Of a stretch of 64,000 bases of DNA, positions 25,569-39,418 are shown piece after piece. The first letter of the stretch is position 1, and each line of letters begins with the position of its first letter. This DNA is from Brachyhypopomus gauderio. Lineage: Eukaryota > Chordata > Actinopteri > Gymnotiformes > Hypopomidae. The position numbers were made by a program, and so were the translations under genes. The notes under the pieces are model-generated. The model was given only the letters and a program-made list of their open reading frames with translations, ran no database searches and had not been told where the DNA came from. Where the stretch lies: assembly GCF_052324685.1 (NCBI RefSeq), contig NC_135222.1, positions 8,047,373-8,111,372 of the forward strand, read 5' to 3'.

Positions 25569-28500
25569 ATCTGAATCTATAGATGTATATCCTACTGTAT
25601 AAATAGTGCAAACAAACATGCATATGAAGCACAATGTTGCTAAACACACACACACACGCACACAGAGCACAATAAACACCATCTTGCTTGCGAACCAACG
25701 CACATAATATAAAGGGCACATGCGTTAATGGATGTGCGGCTGCACGTGTGTACAGTGAGCTGTGGACCAGACGCAGACCTGCTGACACAAGCAGACGGTG
25801 CAGCCGAGCCTGGAATGAATGATTACTCATGGAAAACTACCCTCCGCCTTCCTCTGACCCAACCATTGATGCACTTAACATATTTTCCTATTAGAGGCAC
25901 AGTCAACATGCACGCGCACCACCCCCCCCCCCCCCCCCCCCCTCCCTTGAACAACCCCCCCTCTTGCTTGGCTCACTGCTGGCTAGGATGTGAGGAATGC
26001 TTTGTGCTAATGTTTATCTAGAAAGCCTTGGGGCTCTATAAGAGCTGACGCGGGATAGGCTACTATTACAGTATTATCACAGCCTTCACCATGTTTATGT
26101 ACAATTACACAACCTTCATACCATTAGAAATAATATTTAGGCTAATAGCCTTCATTTCCAAGCAAAGGCTAAGAATTTGCTCTGCATGTTTTTACGTATT
26201 TCCGCTGAATCTGTCTGTGGATCAACATTACAACTGTAGTCAACAGTAAAAACTTAGTCTATGCACAACAATGCGCTTGAAAATGCTTTTATGTTGGAAA
26301 GCAGCGAGGTTTTAATACGCTGACAAACGAAGAAAAAAAGACTTGGCTAAGAAAAAATGATTCATTTTGCTCTCCACTGAAGTCACAATGCTAAATGTGT
26401 ACTTTCTCCACTATCAGAGAGCTACTTTATAAACAAGACCAGATGAAGCCATCTATCACCTTCAGAACATCGTGTTCAAGGCGATCCTTGCCAGCACCTT
26501 AGTGGAAAAAGCTATTCGCAAACGACCGGACCCAACAGGGGCTTGAAAGTTCAGAATGTGACTGATTCCAACACAAATCGTAAAGTGAGCGTGTAACCTA
26601 GCGCAACCCCAGTGACCCACCCCTTTATCCCTAACGTATGCGACCGTGGACGCAGTGCCAGAATCGACCACAGGCAAAATGAGGCAGCCGCGAATGGCTC
26701 CGCGCCTTCCAGCTCCGGCTTTGATGCCAACCGGTGTCGGCTCGCTGCCCCGTTTATATTTGGAAATGGATAGCAAGACACACCCTTGCTCTGTTGTGGC
26801 TGAACCGACCCGTCGGCTGTGGTCAGATGGCACGGCACGCCCAGCAAATGTGCCTCATCTCCGATCCCGGGAATAGGATCAAGGTTCTTTGTCGTATGTT
26901 CCCCAATGGGGCCTTGGTCAAGGGGCAACAGTGCAAGTGTTCACCTTGGCAATGCATACAATATCTATTCTGCAAAGCGAGTTGTTTCATTTCTTTTACA
27001 AAAAATATAATTAACCTCTTAAGTGCAGTTATATTTTATGTTTATTTAATTATCTGATGTTTTGGTGTACCCTATAACTGAATTTTTAATCAAGGTGCAT
27101 GTGTTTGTGTCAAATATCCATCACTTATCTCTGGAAGTGTCCCTGGAGTACTGCAGAGACATCTGGGGCTCTCCAGGAGTCTTGAAACCACGCCCAGATA
27201 TCCCAGAATCCTTTGCTCCTCTGCGGGCTACCTGCCTGGCCCTGCTGAGTGACAGGATTAAGAGCCTGGAATCTTCCGGACAACTGGGGAGAATCATTGC
27301 TGGAAGGTGTTTTAAAATCAGTCAATCATGAATCAGGACTTCCGTTCTTTTTTTTTTACAGAGTCAACTAAACAAAGCTTTCAGGTTTTCCTTTAAAAAC
27401 CTGCGTGGTATAGTTCTTAATTGTCATGTCCTTGAACAGAAAGTATGATCGTCAGAAAACGCCAGCACTGGCCACGAAGGAAAGTGCAGCCCAAACGTGC
27501 AGCATGTGTCTTACACAGGTGAGAGATGGGGGATCTCCCCCGGCTATTTCTGTGCAGGCCGTGTGAATGCCATTGCCTTTCCTGCACTGTGGAACATGGC
27601 CGTGTTTCAGAAACCAAACATGTCCAGCCTTGCAAAAAGAAAAACCAGACCAACCAGCCGTACCCACCCCTCCGCAACCCGCTGTCCTAAACTTCTGGGG
27701 TTTCTAATGTTAGTAATACCCTGGGTCTTCTCTCTCTCTTTGAACTGTGATGGAAAAGGGGGGAAGGGGGGGTAGAAGAAACCTCCATCCTGTGGGAACA
27801 GCTGTGACCCATCATCTGTGCAAAGCACGCCCCCTTTTCCCTCTTGTCTGGAAATAGGGCTCTTAATGGATCCACCACTCCAAGCATGTGGTGTGTGTGT
27901 GTGTGTGTGTGCACGCGTGTCTGTGTATGTATGTGTGCGTGCGTAGCCCGGCTGTGGCTGAGGGCTTCATGGGCTAGGATTGGGGGCGGAGCAAATGTGC
28001 CCTGAGGTTACTGGAACTCTCCCGGCCTTCCCTAGGGGCAGGGGGGCATGTTCTAAAATGAGTTTAGTATGCTTGCGTGTAGACACCTAAAATACTCAAC
28101 TCTCAGAGTAAAGGACACTGCTGTATCAGGCCTGACACGGTTGGCCGTCATTGTTGATCAATGCCAGAGTGGAAAATGAAAGGGAAGAAGAGGCCACGGA
28201 GAGCTATCTGTGGCAGGATGGCGCTTAATTCAAAACCCATGAGATGCTCCAGCAGCTGAATCTGCTTAAGCAACCAAATAGCAACACCATGCGGCTCGCC
28301 ATTTGATCATCAGAAACCTAAGCCACACCGGAGAGTGATGATGAAAAGATCTGGCACAACACTAGAGTCAAATGGAGCCCTGTGTCAAAGAGACGGGATA
28401 GAGGAGAGAGAGAGAGAGTGTGTAAGAGCTTTGGTGATCTCTCTTTCCCTGTGAGGTGACTAGTTCTCATCGTAATGAGAGTAGGAATGTTTGGTTGGGT

Positions 28501-28639
28501 TGTTTGCTTTTGTTGTTGTTGTTGACAGCAGCTCCTAAAATGCATTAGAGACACTCACCAGACATGCATTGTTCCCGTTCACACACACATGCCCTGAAGC
28601 GTCTGACAAGCATGGCCCAGTACCTCCCCATATCTTCCC

Positions 28640-28696
<57 letters not shown>

Positions 28697-29073
28697 ACTC
28701 ACTCGCGCACTCACTCTCTGTGTCTGTATCTTGCATCATGCGGGGTGTAGTGCTCTAAGGGAATGTGAGCCAGGACTGGAGCCAGATGAACGGCGTCCCA
28801 GCCGCTGAGAGGAGAGAGGCAGGGGAGGGGGCACCACAGCGCAGCCATTTTCACGGCAGCAGCACTCTCTCGACCGCCTGCCTCGCACAACACAGCCTGC
28901 TTTCGGACCAGCGCCGGCACAGAGGAAACAAAGAAGCTAGCGCAACGGTTTCCTCACACGGCCTCTCCTTCTTCCTTTCTGTTTTAAAGAAATCCTAGTT
29001 CATATCTGTGGAACAATGGCAAAACTTTTTTTCTCTCCACATATCCAGATTTATCCAGCTGTCCCTATGTACA

Positions 29074-29104
<31 letters not shown>

Positions 29105-30238
29105 AAATTTCATTCAAAACCGCTGCTCACTTAACCGCACATTCAGTACAAGGCACATTGATATGTGAATATGACAGTATTCTGCACTGAATACGCAAAT
29201 CAAACAAACCATAAATGACCAATTAGAGCTGCTGTTGAGAACAAGGGGGAAAAGAGCCCAGAGTCAGCTAAATAAACATTACATAAGGCTCCACGAATTC
29301 TTGTTAATTCTCGTTAAAGTTGTTTGGGGGGAAAGTTGCTCTCCGTAGGGCCTTGGAGTTGAGGAGAGCGGCGGACGTACATATGGCCCCACATTCCAAT
29401 GAAGGCGAGGGCGGCCCACACCAGCCAAGTGGATGTCCTTTATCGGGCCGGCCGTAATCTTGCCGTCCTTGGCGAATTGGCAGCTCAGGCTTCGGGTGAA
29501 TGCAGGGTCACGGCAGCCGCGCTCACGTCACACACACACACACACACACACAGAATGCCCCCGCCCCCAGCTGCACTCAGACTCCTCCCTGTCACAACTC
29601 CTTCATATTGTTTCCTAAGTTGTGCTGCTTGAAGGCTTCTTTACGATCGCTTGGATATCCGACCCATTTACCCAAAACCCCTGAGCTTTTGTTTGTTTGC
29701 TTGCTTTTGATTAAAAACAAATAAAAAAAGACATGGAGGCATAATGGTTGGCCTAAAACTGACTGGTAGATATGGAAATGAAATGATCAGTGTCATTTGG
29801 GTGTGTTTTAGTTTGACTTGAAAATATATCACGTGGTCAAAGGGCACTTGTCACACCTATACCTATAATAATGTTTGGCCTCATTCCAAACAACAGTTGT
29901 CAGAGAAGAAAGGAGTACATACCAAGATTTATGATAGGCCAGTGCTTCAGGCATTGTTGTGACACATTTTCTAAGAAAGCACGCATGTACACACACACAC
30001 ATACACACTGTAACCAATCAGAAGCTCACTATAAAGTCTCTAAAGGACTTGACAATAAAACAGAACGTGCTTTTGCAATCGGATTCCCAAGCCTTACAAC
30101 ACAACCTGACCCAGCTTGATAAGAGAACGAGTCACCATGGGGAAAGAGGAAGAAAGAAAGGAATCCAGCTTTGACAAGTGTGTAGCCCGAGCCCAGTTTA
30201 TGCAGACATGTGGTAAGCTCATTGGTCACCAGGAGCAC

Positions 30239-30310
30239 TTCTGAGAACAGCCACAGGGAGGAAGGAGGGGTGGAGTGGGGTGGGCGTTCTGAGAACAGCC
30301 ACGGGGAGGT
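30239..30310. repeat. two-copy tandem duplication, unit about 49 bp
   Basis: The segment TTCTGAGAACAGCCAC(A/G)GGGAGG occurs twice, about 49 bp apart. A G-rich spacer lies between the copies and a G run follows the second. It is a small local duplication with no coding significance. Confidence 0.7.
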
Positions 30311-33300
30311 GGGGGGGGGTTTGCAGTTCTGCCGACTAAAAGCTGCCTCTGTGTGCACGCATGGCATAAAGGTCAAAGGTCACGTCGATAAATCTGGAGG
30401 CGAGACTTTGGCTACCGGCAGCGATTCCAAGCAGTCAGCTGGCGGGAGAGGGGCAGGGCTCACTGCAGCCGTCTGATTTATGGAAGTGGAGCACGCACCG
30501 CCAAGCAGCACAGAAGGGCACGGAAAGTTCCGCCAGTCCCGCTCTTGGCAGCCATTTTAGAACAGAGCTATCTTGAGGCTGTGGCCTTGTAAAAGTGGCT
30601 GGGCAAAATACATGAAAAGAGTGATATTTATGGCCGACCATGATCTAATCTTAAACAGGCATTTAACGTTTGACTTGTGAAATCAGAAATGGTGGCAGCT
30701 TTAGGCTATCATATCTAGGCTATTTCTGGTTTTGTTAGTCAGGACACTTAAAGGTTTCCTTCTTTTGGTGCTGTAGATCAGGTTAAAATACTTTCTGGAC
30801 GCTACCACAAGTACATTTTGTGACATCGTGTCAAACTTCTGTAATAACTATTACTTATACTAAGGTTCATAACGGAAGTTTTGGAAATGGTGGTTCTTCA
30901 AATTTGGGACACCATCTGAGTCAGAATGACATGCTCATTCTTTCTTCTGTGTTACACAGCCAACGTCAGCCATTTTGTGCCTTTTCATCAATCTGTTTAC
31001 ATTACGGTGCATTCCCACAGGCATGACGAGCATGCTCGCCGCAGTGAGAAATCATGATGAAACATTTTCAGGAATCCTCCCGAATTACTTCATCAGGTTA
31101 AGCAACTTCTGCTTTTGCTTCTCCAACCGAAATATGCAGTTGTATTTAAGTAAAAAATTAATAAACATAGAAGGTGGACTAACCAGATGGTATCTGGACA
31201 TATTAGTGCATACTTTGAAGAGCAGCACTGTGTACTGTTTAACAGATAATACATCCTGCAACTGAAGGTACTGAAGCTTAGCTTTTGCACCTCACTATCA
31301 AGCAGTTGTCTAGCAATAACAATCACTGATTGTGGATGAATCACTGAGAATCATAGGGCCAAAGGTGAATCTTAAGTGGTCTTGTTTTTGACAAAGGGCA
31401 CACTTGTTGAACCGACGGTTTCTAAACAGAGACTCTATGAAAACACTTAAAAGAAACGGGATTAACATGAATACCGAGGATGCACCAGGACAGAGACAAA
31501 ACACTCAAGAAAACAGAAGTGAAAGTGTACAAGTGGGGAAAACACGTCCTTAAAACCTGAACGCAACGTGGGTGCCTGTTGTGCTACATCGCATCTCCTC
31601 ACACACTCAGATCCCCACCCACCGACCTTCACACGCCCACGCGCGTAACCCTGCCGTTACCTGGCAACCCTGCTTCGCTTCAGAACACCGCGTTGCCATG
31701 TCAACCGAAGGCACACATGTGGAAGTGCTCTTTGTGCGCGCGCGTCTGGCCTAATTGTCACGAGGCAGGAAATGTTTTCTAGCCGACCTTTTGATCTCAA
31801 GATGTTCTTGGAGACGGCGGACTCAGTTGCACATGTGTGGAATGTGCACGCGGCATGAGCTGTCAAATCACACAACTTGGTCATTGTAAATCTCACCTGT
31901 TACACCCAGATACTGCATATGGACAATACTTGAATATAACATAACATCAGTATAATAAACATCAATAAAAAACAGAAACATCAGGCTGGCAGTGCAATGC
32001 TAGCATTTAGCAACATGGTTCACTTCATCGGAAACTGGTGCATGTGCTAGAATCAGCGGCGGTTCTTCTTTCGCTCTAAAGTTTGAACTTCCTTCTTAAA
32101 TTTCCCTTAAACACTCGACTGTAAAGCACTGTCTCAGCCAAGCGCTGGAAATAATTCTTCACTTTGGAAAATGTCCGCATGCGCAAAAGCGTCTCTCCGC
32201 CTTCCTGAAAATCCTGGCGATTCTGCTGCGGTTGTCCTGGCAACCTGGTTCTCTTCTCGGGAGGGATCCATTGATTGGGAATGGTGCACGCGGCGCTTGG
32301 CTTCCAGCGCACGATCCTGAAGCCTCCCCAGCATCAATTACCCTTTTTACATAGCAGCCCATTCCCAGGTAGAAAAAACGCGTGAATCAAAGCAAAAAAA
32401 TGGACTTACCGAGTTACTGCGCTGTAGTTGAACATACTGAGGAAGGGTTTACCAAACAACTGAACTGACACAATAAATCGTGCAATACCGCCAAAAGCTC
32501 CCACGTCTATCTCCCTGTGGAATGGTGGACTATGTTTCACTGACTCTAATGCATAACAGAATTATGATGTGAAAATGAAGGGCCCGGACGATTCAATATA
32601 GCCACAAATAACAAGTTGTCATAACCAGTTGGATTTCGTGGAGTTCACTGTTTAACGCCCATTTCAACGACGAACATAACGACAGCACCACAGAGTGGAA
32701 AAGCAAACACTCGGTCCAAGCAGCGCAAATTGATTCGTTAATCAGCAAAATGTCAGTTTCATTCAAGAGAGCTGCATATTAGGCAAGCGAGGGAGAGAGG
32801 GCTTCTTTAGACTCGGTTTAATTGTGATTACATTGGGAAACTCGCTTAGCTTAATCCATCCACCTTCCTTCCATCACATTGGAAAAACAAACACGGTTAC
32901 AGTCAGAAGCTTCAAAGCCCTGCTTGTTTCAGATAAAGACATCAAACGGTTCTTTCAGATGCAAATGAGTGCGGCGGCGCTCGCGGTTATTCAAAAATAA
33001 ACACACTCCGGCATCGTCACAATTATTCACCGGCACTTTTCCCGGTCGAGGAAGGGAATTGTGGGTACTGTACTGCCTCTGGTCGGAAAAAGCGAGGTGA
33101 CGGTGTACGCCGTTGCCAAAGGAGATCAATGAGACCGCTACTATATTATGGCTCTGCCTAAACCTGGGGAGTTGTATTCTGGGGTGGGCGAGCTGAGACT
33201 GGCAAAAGTGCCAAGGCCTGTGCATCTGTCACTCGTCTCGGATGACAGTGCAGAGGACGTGTGGCCCGGGCAGGCTCCTTGTAACCCAGCACCGTCCACG

Positions 33301-36300
33301 GGGGGCGATCAACCTGCTTGCCCTTTCAGTGTCCTGGTCTCACCAGCAGCTGACGCCCCGTGAACGGTGGGGAGGGTGCGAGGGGTGGTGGTGGAGCTCG
33401 CTGGGCAAGGAAGGACAAGGGGCGGTCGATATTTTGAGATGGAAGGCTTGTATTTTTAGGACAGCTGCATCGCGCCATTCGCCGCATTCTGTGGTGGATG
33501 AAAATAAACAAACAAAAGGCTGGGTTTCTGAAGCAGGGCGACCGCTGGGCACGGACCGCGCAGTCCCCCGCGTCACCACCCAGACCCGTCATCAAAATGG
33601 CCGTCCCTTCTCAGATACAGCTTTAATATTAGCTCTAAATGGCCACACAGATACAGTGGCGCATGTGTCCCAGTGTGTGGATACACCAGCTCTGACGTGT
33701 CATGTACTCAGCAGACCACCCGCGCAAGCCAAGTGACCAATACGGGGCCTCGGGAGATTGCCCTTTCAAACAGGAGGGCGGGCTCTAGATGGCTTTGCCG
33801 CTAGCAGCGTCGCCACCCGTCTGGGCAGATCCTGGACGCTGGATCCTGGACGCTGGCCCCAGTGCGTGTGTTGTCAGGTCCGGCGTGAAGAGAACACACA
33901 AATGTCCGTCTCGCCGGGGCACCACGAGGAAGGCCGTGTTGTGAGAAAGTGCCGTGTCAGCCTCGTGTGGAGCTTTGCCTGCTCGTGACCTTGGCTAAGC
34001 ACCTGGATAGATTTCTGGCTGTGTAAAAAAATAAAATAAAAATAAGGAGGATGACAGCTGCCTCCTGTCAACCAACCTTTTTTTCTCATCGCAACGCAAA
34101 TAGCAGAATTCACACCTGCATCACGCCGATGGCTGTCAATGGCGGTGGAGAGAGATAGGCACCAGATGTCGGCTTGCTGCTGCTGGCGTGGGCGGGAGGA
34201 CTTCATGCGTTGAAAGATCACTCAACAGAGGGAGAATGGTGGAGGTGGAGGATAAGAAATGGTCTGCATTTTTGTCTGTCGAGAACAAAGTTTTGGGGAG
34301 GGAAGGGAAAGGGGTGGGGGAGGGGAGGAGTGGGGGGGCAGGGTATTGCATCATCAGAGGACTCGTCTCTTTCACTGGGAGGTGCCCAGCCTCTGGCCAT
34401 GTAAACAGGAAACGAGAATAGCCAAATGATGAATGTGTGGAGGGAGAGAGAGAGGGGGAAAAAAAAAGTCCAGCTCCTTTCATCATTTGAGTATTTCCTG
34501 AGGCGAGCTTCAGGCGGAACGTAAAGCCCAAAAGAGGGGAGAGTGAGAGAAAGAGGGAAGGCTAAGTCAATGCAACCAAACTGGAAATGGTTTCCAAAGC
34601 TTGCGTTCCTAAATTCTCTCCGAAAATTTGGCCTCGGGCTCGTGCCACTGTGTTCATGTGAGTCTTGACCTAAAACAAATGCTTTCGAAGCCATGGAACA
34701 CAATATAGGCAGAGGAATTCAGCATAAAACACATCTTGAGTACTTCAGCAGTACCACAGTTTTAGCAAAATGCCTTTGAAGTTTATGAGAGAAAATGTAT
34801 TTTTCATCAGTTTATTGGAAATTAAAATGTGTACTCTCCAGAATTCCACATTTTCTGGTCGTGTGAACATACGCCACTTTACAAACCAGTTTTCCCTGGC
34901 CAATGCTTACAAAACTGTTACAAAATGGCTGCCAGCACTCCGACTGGAACACTGTTTACTCACTCTTATAAAAACATGTGTGTAGATCTGGAAACAGCTT
35001 CCCCTCTGTGTGTGCGGTGGGAGACCCAGAGGCCCCTCTCTTACCAGACCCCCCCCCCCCCCAGCCCCTATCTCCTGTTTCATAGGGTGAAGGCTGTGAC
35101 TATGGGAAACTCCGCTAAAGCTAGATGCAGCCGACTAATCCCATGCAGACGTGTCTCCAGAGGCCCTGCTAGTCGCTGCAAGAGAGCGATGGAGTGTAAA
35201 GCTAATCCTGCTTACGCCATTTCCGAGCTTGTTGAGCCCAAGAAAGCAGCCTTCTGCCCCCGCTGTCCCCATGCCAGTCCCGCATTGGCCTGCACGTGAG
35301 TCTCGCCGTGCCGCAACAGAGCACCACATTACTCCTAGATACACACTAATCACACTTCAGCCCCTTTAAAACCAATGACGGCATAAAAGAATAGGTTCCC
35401 CCCCCTCCACCCTTCAATAATGAGTATTCATGGCTCTTTAATCATTGGATTTAAACAATCCCGATATAATTTGAAGGGAGTTCAAAAGGCTTAATTGGTA
35501 TGCTCGGATGTGCCTGCACGTGATCAATGCCTGTCTCTTTTCAAAGGGTTTAATCAGATCCATTGCAGGCGGAGGCAGCACGCAGAGCATCAATCCCGGG
35601 CCATCTGCAGCATCGGTGACCTCTGCCAAGCCGCTCCCGCGGATGTGCCTGGCTGGCTGGTGCTGATGGCAGCAGCACACAGGGACCGAACAGAGAGCAG
35701 TCGAACAGGTGCAGATCAACAACCCCCCCCACCCCCCTTGCCCTATAACGTGATCCAGGGCGGGTTTCGTGCACCTCTGAGCCTCCGGCGCTCACACCAG
35801 CGATATGTACGGCATCACCAGTATGATAGGTACTCGGCTATTGAGCGAGCGTTGTGTTGGTCTGTGTCCAGTGGAGATCTCCACAGATAGATGTATTACA
35901 TGGAGAGCCTATGATCTTCTTGCCAGAAGGAAAAGGAGGACTGCCTCCTAGAATGCCAATAGAATTTGGTGTTTTAATCAATATATTCAGTCACGATGAG
36001 TGGTCACGATACAAGAATTACATCTATATTCAAGCTGTGAAAAATGAGATAAAAAGGTACAGTAAGTAATATATTGCTTGTGAATCACATATTATTGGCT
36101 CATTGCAGATCACATGACTTCCTACAACACCATACTAGGAAGTAATCTCCATTCTTGACCTGAGCACTGCACTAAAAATGCTTTGATTTTTTTTAATGAT
36201 TTACATCTGCCAGCCCAGTTAATAGTTTATTCTTACTACTGTTGTTAAGCAATGCTATTTTATCTCAATGTCACCGTTATGTAAGTTAATTATGTCTTTA

Positions 36301-36317
36301 AATCAAAGAACAAAACC

Positions 36318-36320
<3 letters not shown>

Positions 36321-36399
<79 letters not shown>
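36321..36399. repeat. (TG)n microsatellite, about 79 bp
   Basis: A perfect TG dinucleotide run in gene-free sequence. Confidence 0.95.
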
Positions 36400-36402
<3 letters not shown>

Positions 36403-38189
36403 ATGAATGTTAGGTTAGTGCAGCAGCTACCCCTGCTGAAAGAACAGAGCCTATTTCCACCTTCCCAAGCGAGCTCTCACCCAACTTGTGCTACAACACA
36501 CGCTTTCTCCTGGCGATGTCTGAACCTCTATTGCAAGCCCTTACTTCCTTGTGGCTTAAAGGACAAGATGTGAATCCATGCAAAAAAAAAACATGTTTCT
36601 CTCCCAGTGAGGGTGGGAGGAACGAGTCCTTTGCGTTTCACCTCCCGTGACCTAGGTGCTGAAAGCTGTGATTTGAGCTGGCGAGTGGAGAGATTGCTGA
36701 GAGAGACCTACTGTTTACTGACCGTGAAAACCACCACCGCCAAGCCCTGGACGGCAGCGCGGCGAGCTAATGGGCTCCCCAGACCGAGCACCACGCCAGC
36801 ATGACAAAAAAGCCTTTACTCTCTCCCTCTCTGTCTATTTCTCTCTCTCCCTCCCTCTCTCTCCCTTTTCTCCCTCAAACTTTTTTCTATCTCCAGTTCA
36901 TGGCTTGAGGTGGCTTGCGAACCACCCACACCACACCAATCCAAGTTCCACTACGTGTTCTTCCTTGGAAACACATTGCATGACATCGGTTTTGGAAGTG
37001 AAGCGGGCCACTCTGGGTTCATGGAAAATACAGGGCCGGCCTGCCATGAGGGCTTTACCTAGACGTTCCTAGGCAGCGGCTGAAAAAGCAGTGTATATTA
37101 TTCCAGCCCAAAGAACGCGGGGGGATTTTTTCAGTTCCTGTCTCCTGGAACACATCCATTGCTGCACTGCGCCTGCCAAAGTTCACATAAGCAGCTGCAG
37201 CTTGGGTAAAAATAATTACACCTCTGTTTGCCCCAAAGAGGAGGGAGGGAGGGAGGGAGGGTGTGGGTGGGGCGTCTCCAAACCTCTCCAACTGAACCAT
37301 TCACACAGAAATCACACGGCACCCGCAACCCCAGCCCGATATTTGCTGTCACGTGTGATAGGTTTCCTTTGCTCCTCCTTAACTGTTACTGCAATTCCCA
37401 CTGTGCTGTTGGGACAGTCTTATATATATATATAATATACATATTATATATATGCAGCTGAACAATTGTAGGTGTGAATGAGTACTGTTATTTGAAACTC
37501 TACCGCAGTGTTGGGTCTCTTGTGTCAGTCTGGGGAAGGCACAAGTGCTGCCGTGGCTCTTCGCTGCACGTGAGCCGAGCTTAAAAGCATGGCGGAGGAT
37601 GCCGAAGATCACAAAGCGAAAGATAATTGCATCAGCTTCAAAGAAGGGAGTCAGTGAGCTAGGTTACTGCAAACATGCTGACTCAGCTCTCCCCTTGAAG
37701 GAAAAAAAGAAAAAAAAAAGAAAAGAAAAAAGCCAAACAAGCAGTCACAATGCACTCGGCATCCTGCCCCAGCTGCATTCACACGGTGCTCAGCAAATGG
37801 CCCAGAACACAGGAGTACATTAACGGGCTGCTAGGGCAACACAAACTCTCAGATGCAACCCACCCCCCAATTTATGTGTTCCACATACAGTTCCTTATTT
37901 TGCATTTAAGACACACTGTGGAACTCCACATCGATCCAGTGGTACTTCTCAGTTGCCCTTTATTGTGGTTCTTTGACTAGGATTCTGGTCCTTTGAGATT
38001 CTACGATGCACGCGTTATATGCAAGCAGCGTATGCGGGACGTGCTAACGGGAAAGTCAGCTAATCTGTGTGGAATGTGCATTACTCAAGCATGCCTGCTG
38101 TTCTTATTCAGGAGGTCATTAGGCCTCCAGAAGGAGTGAGGTGGTGTGGGGAGAGTGGGCGTGGCCTGGCGGGGCATGTGAGAGCAACT

Positions 38190-38624
38190 TCCAGGAACAG
38201 TCTGGTAATAACCCGGTGGTTAAGATGCTGGATTGCTGTGATGTCTGGGCTCTGAGGACAGATGTCCTGCAGGAGCAAGGGCTTGGCTCATGGCACCAGC
38301 TGTGAGTCAGCTGCGATCCGATAAGCTGCTATCTGAGAGACTGCCACAGATTATCCCCGGCAAAATGCATACTGCTCTAAATATGTCCACATATGTATTT
38401 GGCACACAGCCTTAGCTGACTTAAATGAAGTAAAGGAGCAGAGAAAATTATATGCATAAATGTGTATTTGTAATATGCATGAACATTAGCACCATTTATG
38501 TTTATAAAGATACAAGGCAACCAACACATAGATATAATGCATACAATATAAACATGTATAAACCTAAATTTCCCACCTGTGGGACAATAAATGCTGTTTC
38601 TATTCTATTCTATTCTATTCTATG
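38190..38624 (+). mobile_element. probable non-LTR retroposon remnant with (TTCTA)n tail
   Basis: The end at about 38560-38624 reads as a fish retroposon tail: AATTTCCC, then TGTGGGACAATAAA, then a (TTCTA)n pentamer at 38598-38623. At about 38203-38235 the text CCCGGTGGTTAAGATGCTGG resembles the tRNA-like head seen in many fish SINEs. The body between could be SINE or truncated LINE. The tail is the better supported part; the head and left boundary are uncertain. Confidence 0.4.
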
Positions 38625-38635
38625 TCTTTAGAATA

Positions 38636-38870
38636 AAATATGCCTTATTTAATCCCGAAGGAAATTAGGGAATTTACTCTGTCGACTAGGATGAGCCCTG
38701 ATGTACACTGAACGAATCCCCATAGATAACATGTGGTTAATGACGACATGCAACGAGGCACCCAGCCCTTTAATAAACTCTGACCACAACAGCTGCGTAC
38801 ACTGGTGTAGGATAGTAGTACTGGGTGTAGTACTGAGGAGGTCTGTCTAAACCACATGCAACTGCCGACT
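38636..38870 (-). mobile_element. probable opposite-strand retroposon remnant
   Basis: The minus strand carries AATTTCCTTCGGGATTAAATAA at about 38648-38671, a motif very common at the 3' ends of fish non-LTR elements. It lies just across the pentamer repeat from the plus-strand tail, so the two remnants are tail to tail. The body and left limit are not recognisable. Confidence 0.35.
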
Positions 38871-39410
38871 TCTCCTAATTAGCACTTGCATAAAAACACA
38901 GTCTGTGTTGCTGAGGTTGGTCGTTGTTTCTTTCTCTGATTTTTGACGCCAACTCCAAATAATTTCATGATGTCGAAAGTGCTTTCTAGTATTGAGTGAA
39001 GCTACGCACAGTAAAACCCTAAAATGTTGGGTTTAATGATAAAAACTCAGCCACCCATTATATCCTAAACAAAAAATAATTATTATTGCTTTGACCCATC
39101 GAACGTCATTTGGAAGAACAGGTAGGTTTAACCTTTTTGAATGTTTTCAACAGTGATGGTCGTACTCCTTTGAGCAATTTCGCCATGGCTTACTACTGCC
39201 ATCCAGAGACAAAATATGAAATTTCACTTTTCTAAACAAAATTCAATAAATCAACACTGAATTTGTTTGTCGTACTCGCTTTTTTCGCAGCTGTTAAAAA
39301 CCAAGAACACTTCACATGAATGCAGAATGACCGACACCTTCCTTTTTTTCAATGATCATATTATGTTTTTGGTGTTTCTGAACCGGCGATATTTATGGCC
39401 AGCTTAGCGT
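38871..39410. other. region upstream of tomm20
   Basis: Mostly AT-rich unique sequence with no exon. A YY1-like CGCCATGGC lies at about 39181-39189. The promoter-proximal part begins near 39360. Confidence 0.5.
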
Positions 39411-39418
39411 TGACGTCA
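39411..39418. promoter_or_regulatory. tomm20: consensus CRE (TGACGTCA) upstream of tomm20
   Basis: A perfect palindromic cAMP-response element 142 bp upstream of the tomm20 ATG. A second ACGT-core motif, TTACGTGAGG, lies at about 39459-39468. A TATA-like TATATAAA lies about 38 bp before the ATG; if used, it would leave a very short leader. Binding and start site are inferred. Confidence 0.55.

Larger units (their letters stand above)
24304..38189. other. gene-free region between irf2bp2 and tomm20
   Basis: No exon with recognisable protein similarity was found. Repeats: poly-C at 24521-24532, 25922-25942 and 35049-35062; mixed CA/CG at 25489-25568; (GT)n at 27890-27911; CT-rich at 28640-28696; (CA)n at 29075-29101 and 29530-29552; a two-copy 49-bp duplication at about 30239-30310; (GT)n at 36321-36399; (GGGA)n near 37237-37262; (TA)n near 37421-37453; A-rich at 37700-37733. 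Unique-looking blocks with homeodomain-like TAAT cores, such as 28140-28320, 29200-29460, 32730-32860 and 35400-35660, could be enhancers. That is only an impression from composition. Confidence 0.55.

Noticed and set aside
26462-26928. Overlapping long open frames on both strands in a CpG-rich patch
   Set aside because: Several frames are open at once, which is typical of GC-rich sequence. No family motif or splice logic was recognised, and I could not match it to ribosomal or small RNA sequences I know.
33830-33856. Short direct repeat GGATCCTGGACGCT
   Set aside because: Two 14-bp copies only; most likely a small slippage duplication.
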